From contig JAVTVX010000008.1 of assembly GCA_033439265.1 (NCBI GenBank), forward strand, positions 1,364,001-1,428,000: a stretch of DNA of 64,000 bases. Reading direction: 5' to 3'. The position numbers were made by a program, and so were the translations under genes. The notes beneath the pieces were generated by a model that ran no database searches, was not told the origin of the DNA, and saw only the letters and a list, made by a program, of their open reading frames with translations. The first letter of the stretch is position 1. Each line of letters opens with the position of its first letter. The DNA comes from Dillenia suffruticosa (taxonomy: Eukaryota > Streptophyta > Magnoliopsida > Dilleniales > Dilleniaceae). This document shows positions 13,815 to 25,789 of the stretch, in pieces.

Positions 13815-13845
<31 letters not shown>

Positions 13846-14010
13846 TGAAAAAGTGCATTAAAAATCACAAAAAACGGACTAAAAATCTGTGCAATTGTTA
13901 ACAGAAACACACAATGGCACACCCAAACCTTCTTCCTCATTACCAATTTCACTCCCCATTAAAACCATCTCTCTCCACTCTAACACCCTCTCCCCCAATT
14001 TCTGCAAATC

Positions 14011-17000
14011 ATGTCTCTCTCTCTCTCATCAAACCCACAACTTCACTTTCCAAACCCCATCACTGTTCACTGCCAATTACGTCCACAGGCACTCGGAATA
14101 AGGTGCATGGCAAACCCTAGGAGAGTGAAAATGGTGGCCAAGCAAATTCGGAGAGAGCTATCTGATATGCTCTTGACTGATAAGGTGCTTCAATATGCTG
14201 TTTTACCTGAAACGGCTCTCGGTGCTGATCGCTATCTCTCCTCTCTCACCACTATAAGTGATGTTGAAGTCTCTGCTGATCTTCAGGTACTCAAACTGCT
14301 TTGCAAACTGTCAAAAAATAGTTGTGGGGTAGATTGTAGATACCCATCGTATAAATCTCAGGTCGTTGTTTTTTCTATGCCTTATTTAATTTAGGATTTT
14401 TAGAAATTGAAAATGGGTTGCTATGGAATTTCTAGTTTAAATAGAATACTATCTGGTTGGAAGTTGTGAACATAGGTATGGGTTAGATGGTAGATGCCTA
14501 TTATCTGAACTTCTAAGTAGTTTTCTTTTCTAAGCTTTTTTTCTTTGGTTAAATTAGAATTTTTAGGAACCGAAAATGGTTGCAATAGAAATTTTTAGTT
14601 TGAATAGAGTACCGTCTGGATGGAAATTGTGAAAATGATTTTGAGAGGGATATTTGTTTGCATAGTTCTTGTGTTTTGATGAATTATGGAGTTTTAGATA
14701 AGCTGAAGGCTCGAGTAGTTGTTTTTTGCAAGCCTTTTTTCTATGATTAAGTTAGAATTTTTAGAAATTCAAAATGGGTTGCGGTGGAATTTTTAGTTTT
14801 AACAGAATACCGTGTAATTGGAAATTGTGAAAATGGTTAAGCTATGGATATCTGATTGCTCTTTTTTTTTTTTTTTAGTATTTTGATGAGTTATTGAGTT
14901 TTAGATAAGCTGAATGCTCGCCTTGTGTGTGTGTGTATGTGTGTGTGTGTGTGTGGTTTGAAAATAGGTTGCAATGAAATTTTTAGTTTGATTCGAATAG
15001 TATGTGGCGCTACCCAGTAGTGGTTTATGCCTGCAATTTCACACTGTGTATATAGACACTGTTCAAAGATATCTCTGTCAATCTTCATATACTTAAATAA
15101 TGCCAATAGTTTTCAAAAAGTTTCTTGCATTGTTTTTGAACTTGTGAAAGTAGTTATAGGGAAGATACACATTTGCATAGTTTTTTTGCTCTGTTGTATT
15201 GCTCAAATTTTGAATAGTCTGAATATTTAAGTCGCATCTTTTTTAGGCATTGTTTCTGTGATTCAAGTTAGAAACTATAATTGGGTTGCATTAAAACTTT
15301 TAGTCTGAAGAGTGTAGTTTGTTTCTCTCAGCAAGTTCATATTATGCATACATTTGGAGAAATGCGTTTAGAGAAGTCTAAATGGACGCACTGCTGAACT
15401 TGAGTTTGGGTCGTCAGTGTCCTTTTAGATAGTTTTCGATGGTTTTGTGGATATGTAACTGTGTCATTATACTAAAAGAAAGGCAGGCCCAACAAGATAC
15501 ATAGTCTGGTAGCTTCACCATCTTTCAAAGCATAATTGACCAAAGTAGGGTGCTAAAATTTTCATTGGTTGGAATCTAATATTTCCCACATAAAATTTAA
15601 ATATGTTCCTATTGTACTGTATTGGATGGTTCATTATTGTCTTGCCCCTAGATTAGTTGTAGAACATCCAAACATTTGTAATGGAGTTGGGATGTTCTTT
15701 TATTCATTATCTCATCAATGACTCATAAACAAATACAGTAACAGCATAAAAGAGAGTTATCCATGATTGCCAACTTTGCAAAGCAGATGCAGTTTTGTCT
15801 TTCGGTGATGAATGCTCATCTTCTGCATCCACCATATCCCTACAAGGCCATTGGTCCTAATTAGTTCAAGCAAGAATGGCTACTCATCTCTAGGTATCCC
15901 TTGCACAAGTTGCCCCTTTTTTGGTGTTTAAAATAAAGGAACCCATTTCTTTGTTGTTCATTTTCTGGTGTGTAATGCATGTGCATGACTAAAGCATCTG
16001 AGGGTATTGAATGTAGTAGCTGCAAATGCTCATTTCAAGGTTTGCTATCTTTTTCACAGGATGAAATTTCCTGATTACATGTTCTAATTATCTCCATTTT
16101 ACCATGAGATCAAATTACAGTTTCTACTTCTGTTGAATAGGTTGTGAAAGTATATGTTTCTGTTTTCGGCGATGAAAGAGGAAGAGAGGTAGCTATTTCT
16201 GGCTTAAAGGCAAAGGCTAAGTATGTTCGGAGTGAGCTGGGGAGGCGTATGAAGCTGAGGCTGACTCCGGAAATACGATTTATAGAAGATGAGTCCCTGG
16301 AGCGTGGAAGCAGGGTAATGGCACATTATACCTATTATCTGTTTCCTGTTCCCTCTCTCCCCTTCCTCCAAGTGCATCTGAATGTGCCCAAACACACAGA
16401 GGTCTAGGAATTTGATATTGACAAGTATTTTCTGTTCTTATATCCTATATTTCCAAATCGCCAGCACTCAGGAATATGCTCCAAAATCAACCTCAATTTC
16501 ATGCTTTCATCTCCCTAAATGCTGGGTTCTTTTTTTTTTTTTTTCAATAAAATGCAGTTAACTATGGATTTCTTAATTATTAGTAAACACAGCTATGTTC
16601 ACTTTCCTGCTAAGAAGTTATAGGTATTGATGCACAGTACTGACAGTGAACTTCAGCTTGAGATGACTTTGTAGATTCTAGTAGAAAACAGAAATGAAGA
16701 AGATGAAAATTGTGGTCCTTTGGTTGCTATTACAGCCCTCTTAGCTGGAAAAAGGCCCCATTTCAGATTTTCTTATTATCATCCAATGGCTTACTAATGT
16801 TGTAGTCGTGGCTTTTGTATGAATCTTTTCCTCTTCTACAACGTGGTTTCATGTGATGCCTGTACTTTGGTGAATGTCTGCTTGATCCTCCTATTCAGGA
16901 TGGATGTCTCTTAGTAGGTACTTTAAAAATTGATGGCAATTAAGAATGCTCCGTGTGGGTGCTTCATGCTCTATGGTAAAGTAGAAGATTCATTGGTATA

Positions 17001-17731
17001 GATTAGATTCATTAACAAGCTGTGGTGCTTGTTAAGGTAATCAACCTTTCAAGAAAGTGGTCTCTTTCCTATTGAACAGCCATCTAACATTAAGAGTTGA
17101 AAACAGTATTACCCGTATGGAATCTGTAACTGTAATATTCCGTGGTATAGATAAATAGAAAGTTTGATCATCACTTATTACTCCAGTTGGCCTGACATGT
17201 TCGTGAAAAATTCTTTAAACTTATGGTCATTCTTCATCTTTTATATGGTTGAGCTGCTAAAAGCAATAAAAGATTAATTTAGTCGGGGCATCTCAATTTG
17301 TATACAATCAAAGTTGAGGAATCAGCAGGCATGATACATCCTAACATTGTTATAGAATTTCTTCCTTTAGAAGAAAAAGCTATTTACCCCATACAATTTT
17401 GTAACAGCTTTGTATCTGTAGCGAAGGATTTGCTTGGAAGACTTTGTAATATTGCTTGCTAAGCCCTTAATTGGCCTCGTAGATTCATTATTTTATATTT
17501 TATTGAACATATTTATACATGGTGTATTTGTTCTGAGAACAAGCTGCATGTAGCAATATCAAATCTGTTGAATTTTCCTGCTTTTAGGTGATTGCAATCT
17601 TGGACAGAATAAAGAACGAGAAAGAGGCTGCAGCAAGACAAGATGGAAAACAGGAATCATCCAGTGTAACTCAAGAAGATGGAGACTGGGAGGATGATGA
17701 CCCCGATGAAGGCATCATCTACGTGAATTAA
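14011..17731 (+). CDS. RBFA: Ribosome-binding factor A, chloroplastic (3 coding exons)
   Basis: Bacterial RbfA binds the 30S subunit and helps mature the 5' end of 16S rRNA; the plastid form is expected to act on 16S rRNA in the stroma. Coding exons are 14011-14286, 16141-16314 and 17588-17731, all joined in phase 0 at GT-AG sites, giving 197 residues. Exon 1 encodes RRVKMVAKQIRRELSDMLL and ends TISDVEVSADLQ. Exon 2 carries VVKVYVSVFGDERG, SKAKYVRSELGRR-type residues and LRLTPEIRFIEDES, the KH-like core. Exon 3 (VIAILDRIKNEKEAA) ends in an acidic tail, EDDDPDEGIIYVN. The start is uncertain. 14011 is the only in-frame ATG before the core and an upstream in-frame stop lies at 13981, but the first ATG (13914), in stronger context, is out of frame (see findings). 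Intron 1 (~1.85 kb) has internal repeats and a (TG)n tract. Confidence 0.9.
14014..14027 (+). repeat. (TC)7 microsatellite in the RbfA transit-peptide region
   Basis: Seven TC units directly follow the in-frame ATG at 14011. One extra unit, or two fewer, would place the upstream ATG at 13914 in frame with the RbfA core. Confidence 0.9.
14385..15320 (+). repeat. Imperfect repeats within RbfA intron 1
   Basis: A segment with GAATTTTTAG..AAAATGGGTTGC..GAATTTTTAGTTT..AATAC is repeated imperfectly near 14390-14470, 14551-14637 and 14750-14837, with weaker copies near 14955-15007 and 15263-15318. Spacing is about 160-300 bp. A (TG)n tract sits at about 14924-14954 between copies. It looks like intron growth by tandem duplication. 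Confidence 0.75.
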
Positions 17732-18830
17732 TTCCTTGCCAGATAGCCATTCCCCAACGTTATTCTCCTCTCAGTTTTGGCATGCGCTTTCTCCTTCACA
17801 GGTCAATCTACTTGGCCCAAAACACCCACACTAGCAGTTTTGGTAAAGTTGAGTTGGATCAAGCTGAGTTAATTTTTAATATGTTATGTTCAGGGTGACT
17901 TCTTCAAAGTCACGGACGGGTGCCTCATCAAGGAACCACCAGTCCACCACCCACTGTGATGACGACTTCAAGTGTGTCAAAATGTATTCACTGAGATTTT
18001 TATTATCTCTTCAAAATTGTGATGTTATCTGGTTACAGGCCACATGTTCTAGGATAAACTTGCCTCGAGGTTTATTAACAAGGAAGGCTTCAACTTTTAC
18101 AAAAGGCAATTGCATCCTTCTCTGCCCTGTTTTTCTAATTGTGTTTTATCTTGCAGCTTCAAATTCCTATTCTGCTAAACTAACTAACCAGTCATCCTAA
18201 AGCGAAAAAAAGGGTAGGGATTCGAATTGGCAGGTCAACACTATGCTCTAAAACCCCTTGAACAGGGGTGCCTTAGCAAATGAAACTTACAAGAATAGCA
18301 AGCAATTGTCCACTGTAAGATTCATGAATTTGCAAACCATATCATCACACGTAGATCTCAGAGCTAGATTCAATCCGGTTGGTCCCTACTAGTGAGGAAC
18401 GGTCATATTGAATATCCATGGCCTGATAATGCAATGTTACCTACAATCTAGGGTGCAGAGATCCAGGATGAATAGATAATGATAACTAATCCACTTGTCA
18501 TTCACAACCAATAGCGAGGGTATAGCCAAAGAGAGTTGCAGTTCAAACACTGCCAATACCATTCAAATTGATATAGAAAGCAATTAGGTAATGAACAATT
18601 ATTTCAATATGAAGGAAAGATCCCAGCCATCCATCCTTCCTACTTCCCACTGTTGTTCTAGCAATGAAAAAGGTAAGCCACCCAAATGGCGAAGAAGGCA
18701 AGCAAACTCTCATTGGAATTGCAAAAATATAAGTTCAGCATCATTGTCACAAAATGGTTTACACCAATGTTTAAAACACGTAAGTTCTAATCCTCATCAA
18801 TGAACTCCATCTTATATCAACGTCCCTTCT

Positions 18831-20693
18831 TCAATGATGAGCTTTGGCCTCAGCTTTCTTGTGAGACTTTGCTTTGGCCTGCATACAGAATTCTAATTAA
18901 TTTATCTGAACAATGATATGGAAAATGCAACGTTCTTTACAGAGGACCTTGTGGTCTGTCCCAGGAAAGTAAGACTAGAACTTGACCACCACATAAAACC
19001 ACGAGATATAACAATCATTCAGGGAACAGGGGACAGAATAACTTAACCAAGAAAAACATTGAACTGAAGAAGGGATGTGTACAATAGGAGAATCAGCAAT
19101 TGTCGTTTATATAACACTGCTCTGCTTCTTCGGTGTCAAAGTAGTTATAATGTATACCTCACAGGCACTCTAGTATGAAATTCCATGAAGCCATGTACAA
19201 TACAAACATATTAAAAGTTGACAAAGAATGCAAGAGAGCAAAACATTACTACATGTGGTGCTTCAAGAAAGCATAAATTAATTTGTTTTATCAATTAAAA
19301 TAAATTCTGTTAACAAACAATCAAAATAGAATGAAAGGCAAATGTAAGTGTTGGGCAAATTCAATTGATTCGCAGCAGAGACCTGCCCTGCGCTTATAGA
19401 TCAAATTTGGTCATAATTTAAATGGGATAGGGGTGTGTTGGTGGGTTGTAATCCCACCCCGCCATGTTATCTAAGTATAGTTTTAAATATACCCCGGTCG
19501 TAAACCATGTTTTTGCAAACAAGCACCATCTTCCCCCCCCCCTCCTCCCCAAAAAAACCAGTGCCCCCTGCCCGTTGGAGGGGAGGATTGGAGAGAGTTG
19601 AGTTCAACTAAGTCTCCTACTAATCTCCCTCCTTTGGTGATGGAGGTAAGGATCCCAACCAACCTCTTATGGTCGAGGATTGGGTGGAAAAGTTACCTCC
19701 AGTCGGGGTTATGCGTAGGGATGTACAGGGTAGCCTGTCCTATTGCCATCCCTATTGCAAAAAGACGTTATATGATGTCAAAAATACTCTTCATTTTTAT
19801 ACCATAATTCAAAATATAGCAATTGATTCAGGTAACGCATACAGGTCTCAATGTCAGTTATCAGAATTCTCAGAATATAAGAAAAATAAGTTTCAGAGGC
19901 CCCCAAACCAAAGTAGGAAACATGTTGTGGACACTCTTTAGAATAGGAAATTTCTTTGTCCAGGATCCAACGATCTAAATTAACTCCACCAGCTAACAAC
20001 ATTGCAAAAGACAAAACTAAAAAGAGAAAGATCAGCCCAGGCACAAGCACAAGCATACTGCTTAGAACTAAAAACAAGCCATTTTGGATTCCTTACACAT
20101 AAGGATCTTTCAAAAAAATAATTGAAGTATAAATGAGCCAACTAAAATAACTTCAATTGTTAAAAGAAAATCAAGCAACAAGAATAACAAATTAGAGGAA
20201 AAAAAAATTCTTTTCATATCAATTTGGACCAAAAATCATATACCACATTTCTCCAGGCCATAATTAATTAAATCAGCTAATCCTCATACAGATTTCTAGC
20301 AAACAAAAACCAACACAAATGCTTAAAGATCTAAAGCAACAAAACCCATTAAGCCCATGACAGAGAGAGAGACCCACAACATAAATCATCATTCAAACAC
20401 AGTCTACAACTGGGGGTGATGATTATGGAAAAATGAAGAGAGTAAATTAAGTACCTTCAAATACTTGAGCTTCAAGCTACCGTAAACAAGCCCAGCACTG
20501 AAAGCTGAAACACGAGCCACCTAACAGGAAAAAAACACAAAATTGACAAATACCCGATTCGCATTAATTGAAAATTCACACACAAAACCCACAAAAAAGA
20601 CAAGTGAAAACAATTGGATTTGATCTGAGTGCGGTGCTTATTTACCAAGGCAAGTGTGCTGGTTCCTGAATAAGGTCCCGGTATAGGAGCCAT
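18831..20693 (-). CDS. ATP synthase subunit e, mitochondrial (3 exons, 53 aa)
   Basis: Exons are 20646-20693, 20455-20520 and 18831-18878, joined in phase 0 at GT-AG sites. The product reads MAPIPGPYSGTSTLAL, then VARVSAFSAGLVYGSLKLKY, then LK and AKAKSHKKAEAKAHH. It closely resembles the small plant protein annotated as ATP synthase E chain (e.g. At5g15320, from memory). The single hydrophobic stretch contains GLVYG, a GxxxG motif that in subunit e supports dimerisation of F1Fo-ATP synthase in the inner mitochondrial membrane. The C-terminus is a lysine/alanine-rich soluble tail. Each exon is too short to be seen as an open frame alone. The gene is convergent with RbfA, and intron 2 (~1.6 kb) holds a G/C-rich repeat-like patch at 19400-19760. 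The promoter side has a GCGTCGTTTT box at 20877-20886. Confidence 0.85.
19400..19760. repeat. Possible transposon fragment in the ATP synthase e intron
   Basis: This patch is GC-richer than the surrounding intron, with C runs and GGGATAGGGGTGTG, AGGGGAGGATTGG and GTAGGGATGTACAGGG blocks, and ends with TGCCATCCCTA. On the minus strand this reads TAGGGATGGCA, a terminus I associate with degenerate plant elements. No ends or target duplication could be defined. Confidence 0.3.
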
Positions 20694-22811
20694 GAGAACA
20701 ACGAGCAGATTGATGAGAGAGAGAGAGCGCGCTAAAACCCCTCAGAGCTCTAGGGGGGAGAGAGGGCGTACAGGAAATGGTATGGTGAGGTGTAGTGCAT
20801 GACTATCCGATGGATCTTTGGACGGCAATATGAGTGAATTGGGATCCGGTCTAATCTAGTCAAAACCTGGTAGATGGCGTCGTTTTATCCCGTGGACTTT
20901 GTATTTTCTTTTTACTCGGAATCTCTGAAAACTCAGTTTCTTCGATTTGAACGGTTACGAAACTCAATTTAAAAATCGTCTCTTTTAATACTTATCTTTT
21001 TATTCTTAAAACTTAAAATCGAGATTTTAATTAAAAATATTTAATATTTTATCACTGGATTCAATGAATATCAGTAACATTTTGAATAAATTTTGTGTAA
21101 GTTTTCTTCTTAATATATTTTTCTTTGTTTAATTAAAAAAATATTTTAATTATTTAGAATTATTAAAATTTAAAATATGTATTTTTAATAGAAACTGTTA
21201 TTTAAAATTTTATTTATTTGGTTATTCTATTGTTGGGGTTGCTGCCTTGGGCTTGTGCTTGGGCTTGAGGTCCAGCCGGGCCCGTCAAGAAGGGAGAACA
21301 AGAAAGAGTTGGACTCTGGCTCGACCCAAGCTTCATGATTCAGCCTAGTTTATTTGTTCAACTTCTTTATTTTCTAAAGGCCAAATTTCAATAATAATAA
21401 TAATAATGATAATAATAATAATAAAATCAGTGAACAAACTTTACCCACTTTTTAGAATTCCTTATGATAGTTCAATTTCAAAAGAAGTTTGTGTAAATGT
21501 GATTCTTCTCAAAGGATATATTTGTCCCCAAATGAACATTTTAGTGATCACAATCCCTTTTTTTTAATCCGATAATCTCGAATTTAAATTTCAATATGAA
21601 AAAAAAAGGTGGAATTAAGAAGCTTTCCTTTGCCTTCTGCAAGTAAGGCTCCCAAGGCCCACAAAGCTTCAACGACGATATAGGATTTCAATTCTTTTTT
21701 CTTTTCTCGTCTACGGTAATTTAACTTAATAACCATTTGTTTCACGTAAAATTAATATAATTGTTAATTTTTCTTTTTTTTTCTATCATTTTTTTTTATA
21801 TAGATTTCTTTAGAGACCACTCTCCTCTTTTATAAATGAATTATTATTTTGTCATGTTAGTACCATCCTGGGTTTCCTTTGTATTTGTTAATTAGTTCTC
21901 TCTTTCACCAAATTCTCATAGATATAACGATAAAATACTGTACTCTCTTAATCATAGGTATTGAGTTGAGTCATATGAATAAAAAAATTAGATTTGTAAG
22001 AATCAATCCCTTAATAGCCCTACAATAATCTGATTTGATTAGTTGAACGAAATCTGAATACAAGTTGGTGGTAAAAAAAACCATTTACAAAAAAATATAT
22101 AAGTTCTATCTTTCGGGTCCCAGAATTCCCTTTCAAACCAAAAGATAATGTTTTTTAAAAGATTATACTAAGTGATGTGTTATTCCAACTTGCTTGTCCA
22201 CAATTGTTTTTCCATATGGTCTTTCCTTTGATCTTTCTTTACCCAAGAATTTTATAATTCTTTTAATATAACTTAATCATAACTACGTTTTATGTATTTT
22301 TATTGTTGTAGGATAAAAGGGAGCAAAGATAACTCGTCTAATAATTTCTTTAGGTCATTAGCACTTATAATTAATATTTTTATAACAAATTCATCGAAAC
22401 AAATTCTATTAAATTACTAAACAGTTATACAAAACCGCTTTTTTTTTTCTTGACATACCAAAGGAAGTAGAAATCGACAATTCTAAATAAAAAGGGAACG
22501 ATATAAGTCATTAATAATAAAATCACTCCTTCGTTCTTAAAAAGTGTTTCCATGTCTTTTAAAGAAGAAAAAAAAAAGGATAGTTGCATACATTTGTGTG
22601 TATGTTTGAAGGTATGGATAGTATCAACCATCACCGGGTATATCCTTTGTTGTCCCTACATTTGTTAGCCATATTCCTTGGCCCTAAAGAATTAATGTCT
22701 CACTTTCATCAATATCCCAATGCCACAGCCTCACTCATCTTCTCATTCAAACCCTAAAGATTCCCACTCCCCAACAACATAAACACCTTTAAATAAAGTA
22801 AAGAGCCTTTC

Positions 22812-23500
22812 CCTTATCTCATACACATAGTGACAAACTCATTTCGGGGCTCAATCAAAAGAGGAAAGCTCCTTCCTAAGTTGCTTTCCATGTTTTCTTC
22901 TTCGCACAACTAACATAGGATTGGATCACAAAAGGGAATTGCTTGGCTTTATACAATTAACTTGTTTATTAGCTAATCAGACTGAACGACAATATTCTTA
23001 TTTAGTATATACACTTTTAAATAAAATATATTTTTTTCTGTATTTTATATGCAGCTAAACAGATTTATTTTAATATTCAATCGAAATAGAAAAAGAACCT
23101 TCTTAATTGCTCTTCGTGCTTTTAATATCTACCAAAAACTTTTCTTTACAAAATTAATGTAGAACTAAATCAATAGAGATATCTATTTAGAATTGATTTA
23201 GTTTGATTTACACAATCAACATGTTCTCATTAGTTGATCGAACTGAATACTTGAAATTTGAGAATTAGTGAAATATAATCACCTTCGAATATGATAGAAT
23301 TTTTCCTTATCTATATATACAGTGACAAACTCATTTTAGGTTTCAATCAAAGAGGAAAAGTCCTTCCTAAGTTGCTTTGGGTGCTTTTAATATGTGACAA
23401 AATTTTTTTCTTAGCACAACTACTATAGAATTGGATCACCAAATGGGAATGCTACTTAGAATTGATTTATTTTGCTTTATGCAATCAACTTGTTCATTAA
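22812..23500 (+). repeat. Local imperfect triplication
   Basis: Units begin near 22812, 23095 and 23305. Shared blocks include AGTGACAAACTCATTT, TCAATCAAAGAGG-like sequence, CCTTCCTAAGTTGCTTT, GCTTTTAATAT, GCACAACTA, ATTGGATCAC and CAATCAACTTGTTCATTA-like sequence. The middle unit lacks the left part. No coding capacity is conserved between units. Confidence 0.75.
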
Positions 23501-24589
23501 TTTCTACCCTTTTAGTGATACAAGTGAGGACATAAGTTTAAATGTGATTTTGTTTTTTTTTTTAATTTTTAAAATTTGACGAATCGTAAATTAATTTCAC
23601 CCAATTTAACATTTTCCCACCCAAGTTTGGGGGATACTAATATCATACCAAAACATTTATTTTCTTTTTTCACTTTTAAGGACTTATATGGTAAAAGAAT
23701 AACAATTTGGAAAATAATACAAATTTTTTTATTTTCCCTTATGAGACCTTTCACCTTTTACAAATTTTCCTATAATAATTTTCACTTATATCCTTCTTTT
23801 AGAGAGAGAAAGAAAGAGGTAAGAGAAACTTGATCAAAAAAGAGAAAAGGGGTATACTTTTTCATATTGTATATTATATATATTTATATATTTATATAAT
23901 TTTAGCTTTTTTCCTTCCCTTTGCCCCAACTCTGACTAAAGTAATATTTATCTCACCTTAAATTTTTGAGAAAAAAATGTTTTTCCATGTTCATTTAAAA
24001 GGAATAAGAGTTTAAAGAACAATATTTTACCACATTTATTTCTTATTACGTGTCGTAAGTAATATTGTTTATACACGTAGATTGCAACCAAGGGTTTACA
24101 CGCATACAAGATTATTTCAGATTCATCGTTTTCAAAATTTATATTTTGAAATCAATATTTAAAACAAAAAAAAAATGCAAATTTAGATATAAAAATTTTC
24201 AACTACAACTTTTAATTTAATTTTAACTCAAAAATACAAGTTTTGACTCTTAAACTTATAACTCCTTACTATATTAGGATTAAGCCAATATGACATCCAA
24301 TTGCACTCTTCCCACTTTAGTAAATAGCACTTTTAATTTCTACAATAGAATTTTTTTAAAAATTTCAAAATTTTTTTCATGAATAAGTATACAAAATTAC
24401 TATATAAATAAATTTTAGTATTGAAATAATATCTCTACAAAAATTCATTATTATTGTAAGCGGTATCTTATTTGAATATTTAGTAATTATCGATCCGGTT
24501 GCTAAGCAATGGACTAGAGACACAAATAGGATATGAATCAAATGTGGTTAACATATCAAAAATATTTGATAAGCTAATAGACTCGAATC

Positions 24590-25275
24590 AAATAAATAAA
24601 AGAGTTCATTAAAACTTACTAATGTAAACTAATTTATAAATTCTGATTAGGTTAGTTTATAATTTATTTGATTTATTTAATATTATTTCTATATTTTATT
24701 ATATTTAAATATTATAATCATCATAAAAATTTATTGATATAAACTTATTCATAGATTTTGATTAAGTTAGTTTATAATTTATTTGATTTATTTAATATTA
24801 TTTCTATATTTTATTATATTTAAATATTATAATCTTCATAAAAATTTATTGATATAAATTGATTCATAGATTTTGATTAAGTTAGTTTATAATTTATTTG
24901 ATTTATTTAATATTATTTCTATATTTTAATATTATAATTGTTATAAAAATTTATTGATATAAACTTATTCATAGATTTTGATTAACTTAGTTTATAATTT
25001 ATTTGATTTATTTAATATTATTTCTATATTTTATTATATTTAAATATTATAATCGTCATAAAAATTTATTTATATAAATTGATTCATAGATTTTGATTAA
25101 GTTAGTTTATAATTTATTTGATTTATTTAATATTATTTCTATATTTTATTATATTTAAATATTATAATCGTCATAAAATTTATTGATATAAACTGAATTA
25201 TGATTAAGTTAGTTTATAATTTATTTGATTTATTTAATATTATTTTTATATTTTATTATATTTAAATATTATAAT
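24590..25275 (+). repeat. Tandem repeat, six copies of about 115 bp
   Basis: The block GTTAGTTTATAATTTATTTG recurs at 24651, 24766, 24881, 24986 (with CTTAG), 25101 and 25208. The period is 115 bp except for two shortened units (105 and 107). Each unit also carries ATTATTTCTATATTTTA and ATTATAATCGTCATAAAAA-like sequence. It is nearly pure AT and non-coding. Confidence 0.93.
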
Positions 25276-25789
25276 GGATGTAAATACAATTAAGCTTAGA
25301 AATATTCATGAAATTTCGTATGTACATTCCACCCTCCAAGTTGGTCCATTCCATCGAAGTTCCGCTGCCCCAACCCTAGTTTAGTTGCTACTTTACTCGT
25401 CAAAGCAGTGTTGAATTTGGGGAATAATGGGAGGAAAAAGAATTCCAATGAAAAGCAAACCCCTTGCAAAGAAGGTGAATTCAGTGGTCCCAGGAAAGGG
25501 CCCTCGCTTTTCCTAAGACCGCCGACTGTGGACTATGGTCTGATTACGTTTGACCAAAACAACGATGTTCCCATTCATCTGGACAGAGTCTTTTGACACA
25601 AACAGAAACTCACAGCCTGTGATCTTATCAAAGCCCAAACAACCGTACCCACCAACTTGAATAAAAACCTAATCTACGCAGGCCAAAGACCGGCGATGCA
25701 TTGGTCCACTCTTCACCGTCACCCTTTTCCTCTCTGCTCTGTTTCTTCTTAACCCCTGTTTTTCCAAAGCTAACAAAAGCTTCGTATCC

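Larger units (their letters stand above)
9421..13860. other. AT-rich intergenic DNA, no gene recognised
   Basis: There is no supported gene. It contains minus-oriented SINE-like copies at 10340-10480 and 11290-11420. A segment at about 9930-10075 has a palindromic GGTTCGAACC (9991-10000) that could be a pol III B box. Open frames at 12409-12624 and 13002-13226 match no family I know. Confidence 0.55.
20900..25789. other. Intergenic DNA between ATP synthase e and PurF
   Basis: No gene is recognised. It contains a (TAA)n tract (about 21390-21425), a partial SINE-like segment near 21560-21605, a local triplication (22812-23500) and a 115-bp tandem array (24590-25275). The last ~250 bp before 25790 are GC-richer and are the likely PurF promoter and leader; they include a TTTGACC W-box-type element near 25550. 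A 62-codon frame at 25408-25596 there has no known domain. Confidence 0.6.

Noticed and set aside
19598-19941. Overlapping frames in the ATP synthase e intron
   Set aside because: No domain similarity; they fall in a GC-rich repeat-like patch inside a well-supported intron.
25408-25596. 62-codon frame upstream of PurF
   Set aside because: It lies in the likely promoter/leader and has no known domain. It could be a uORF only if transcription starts upstream of it, which cannot be shown.
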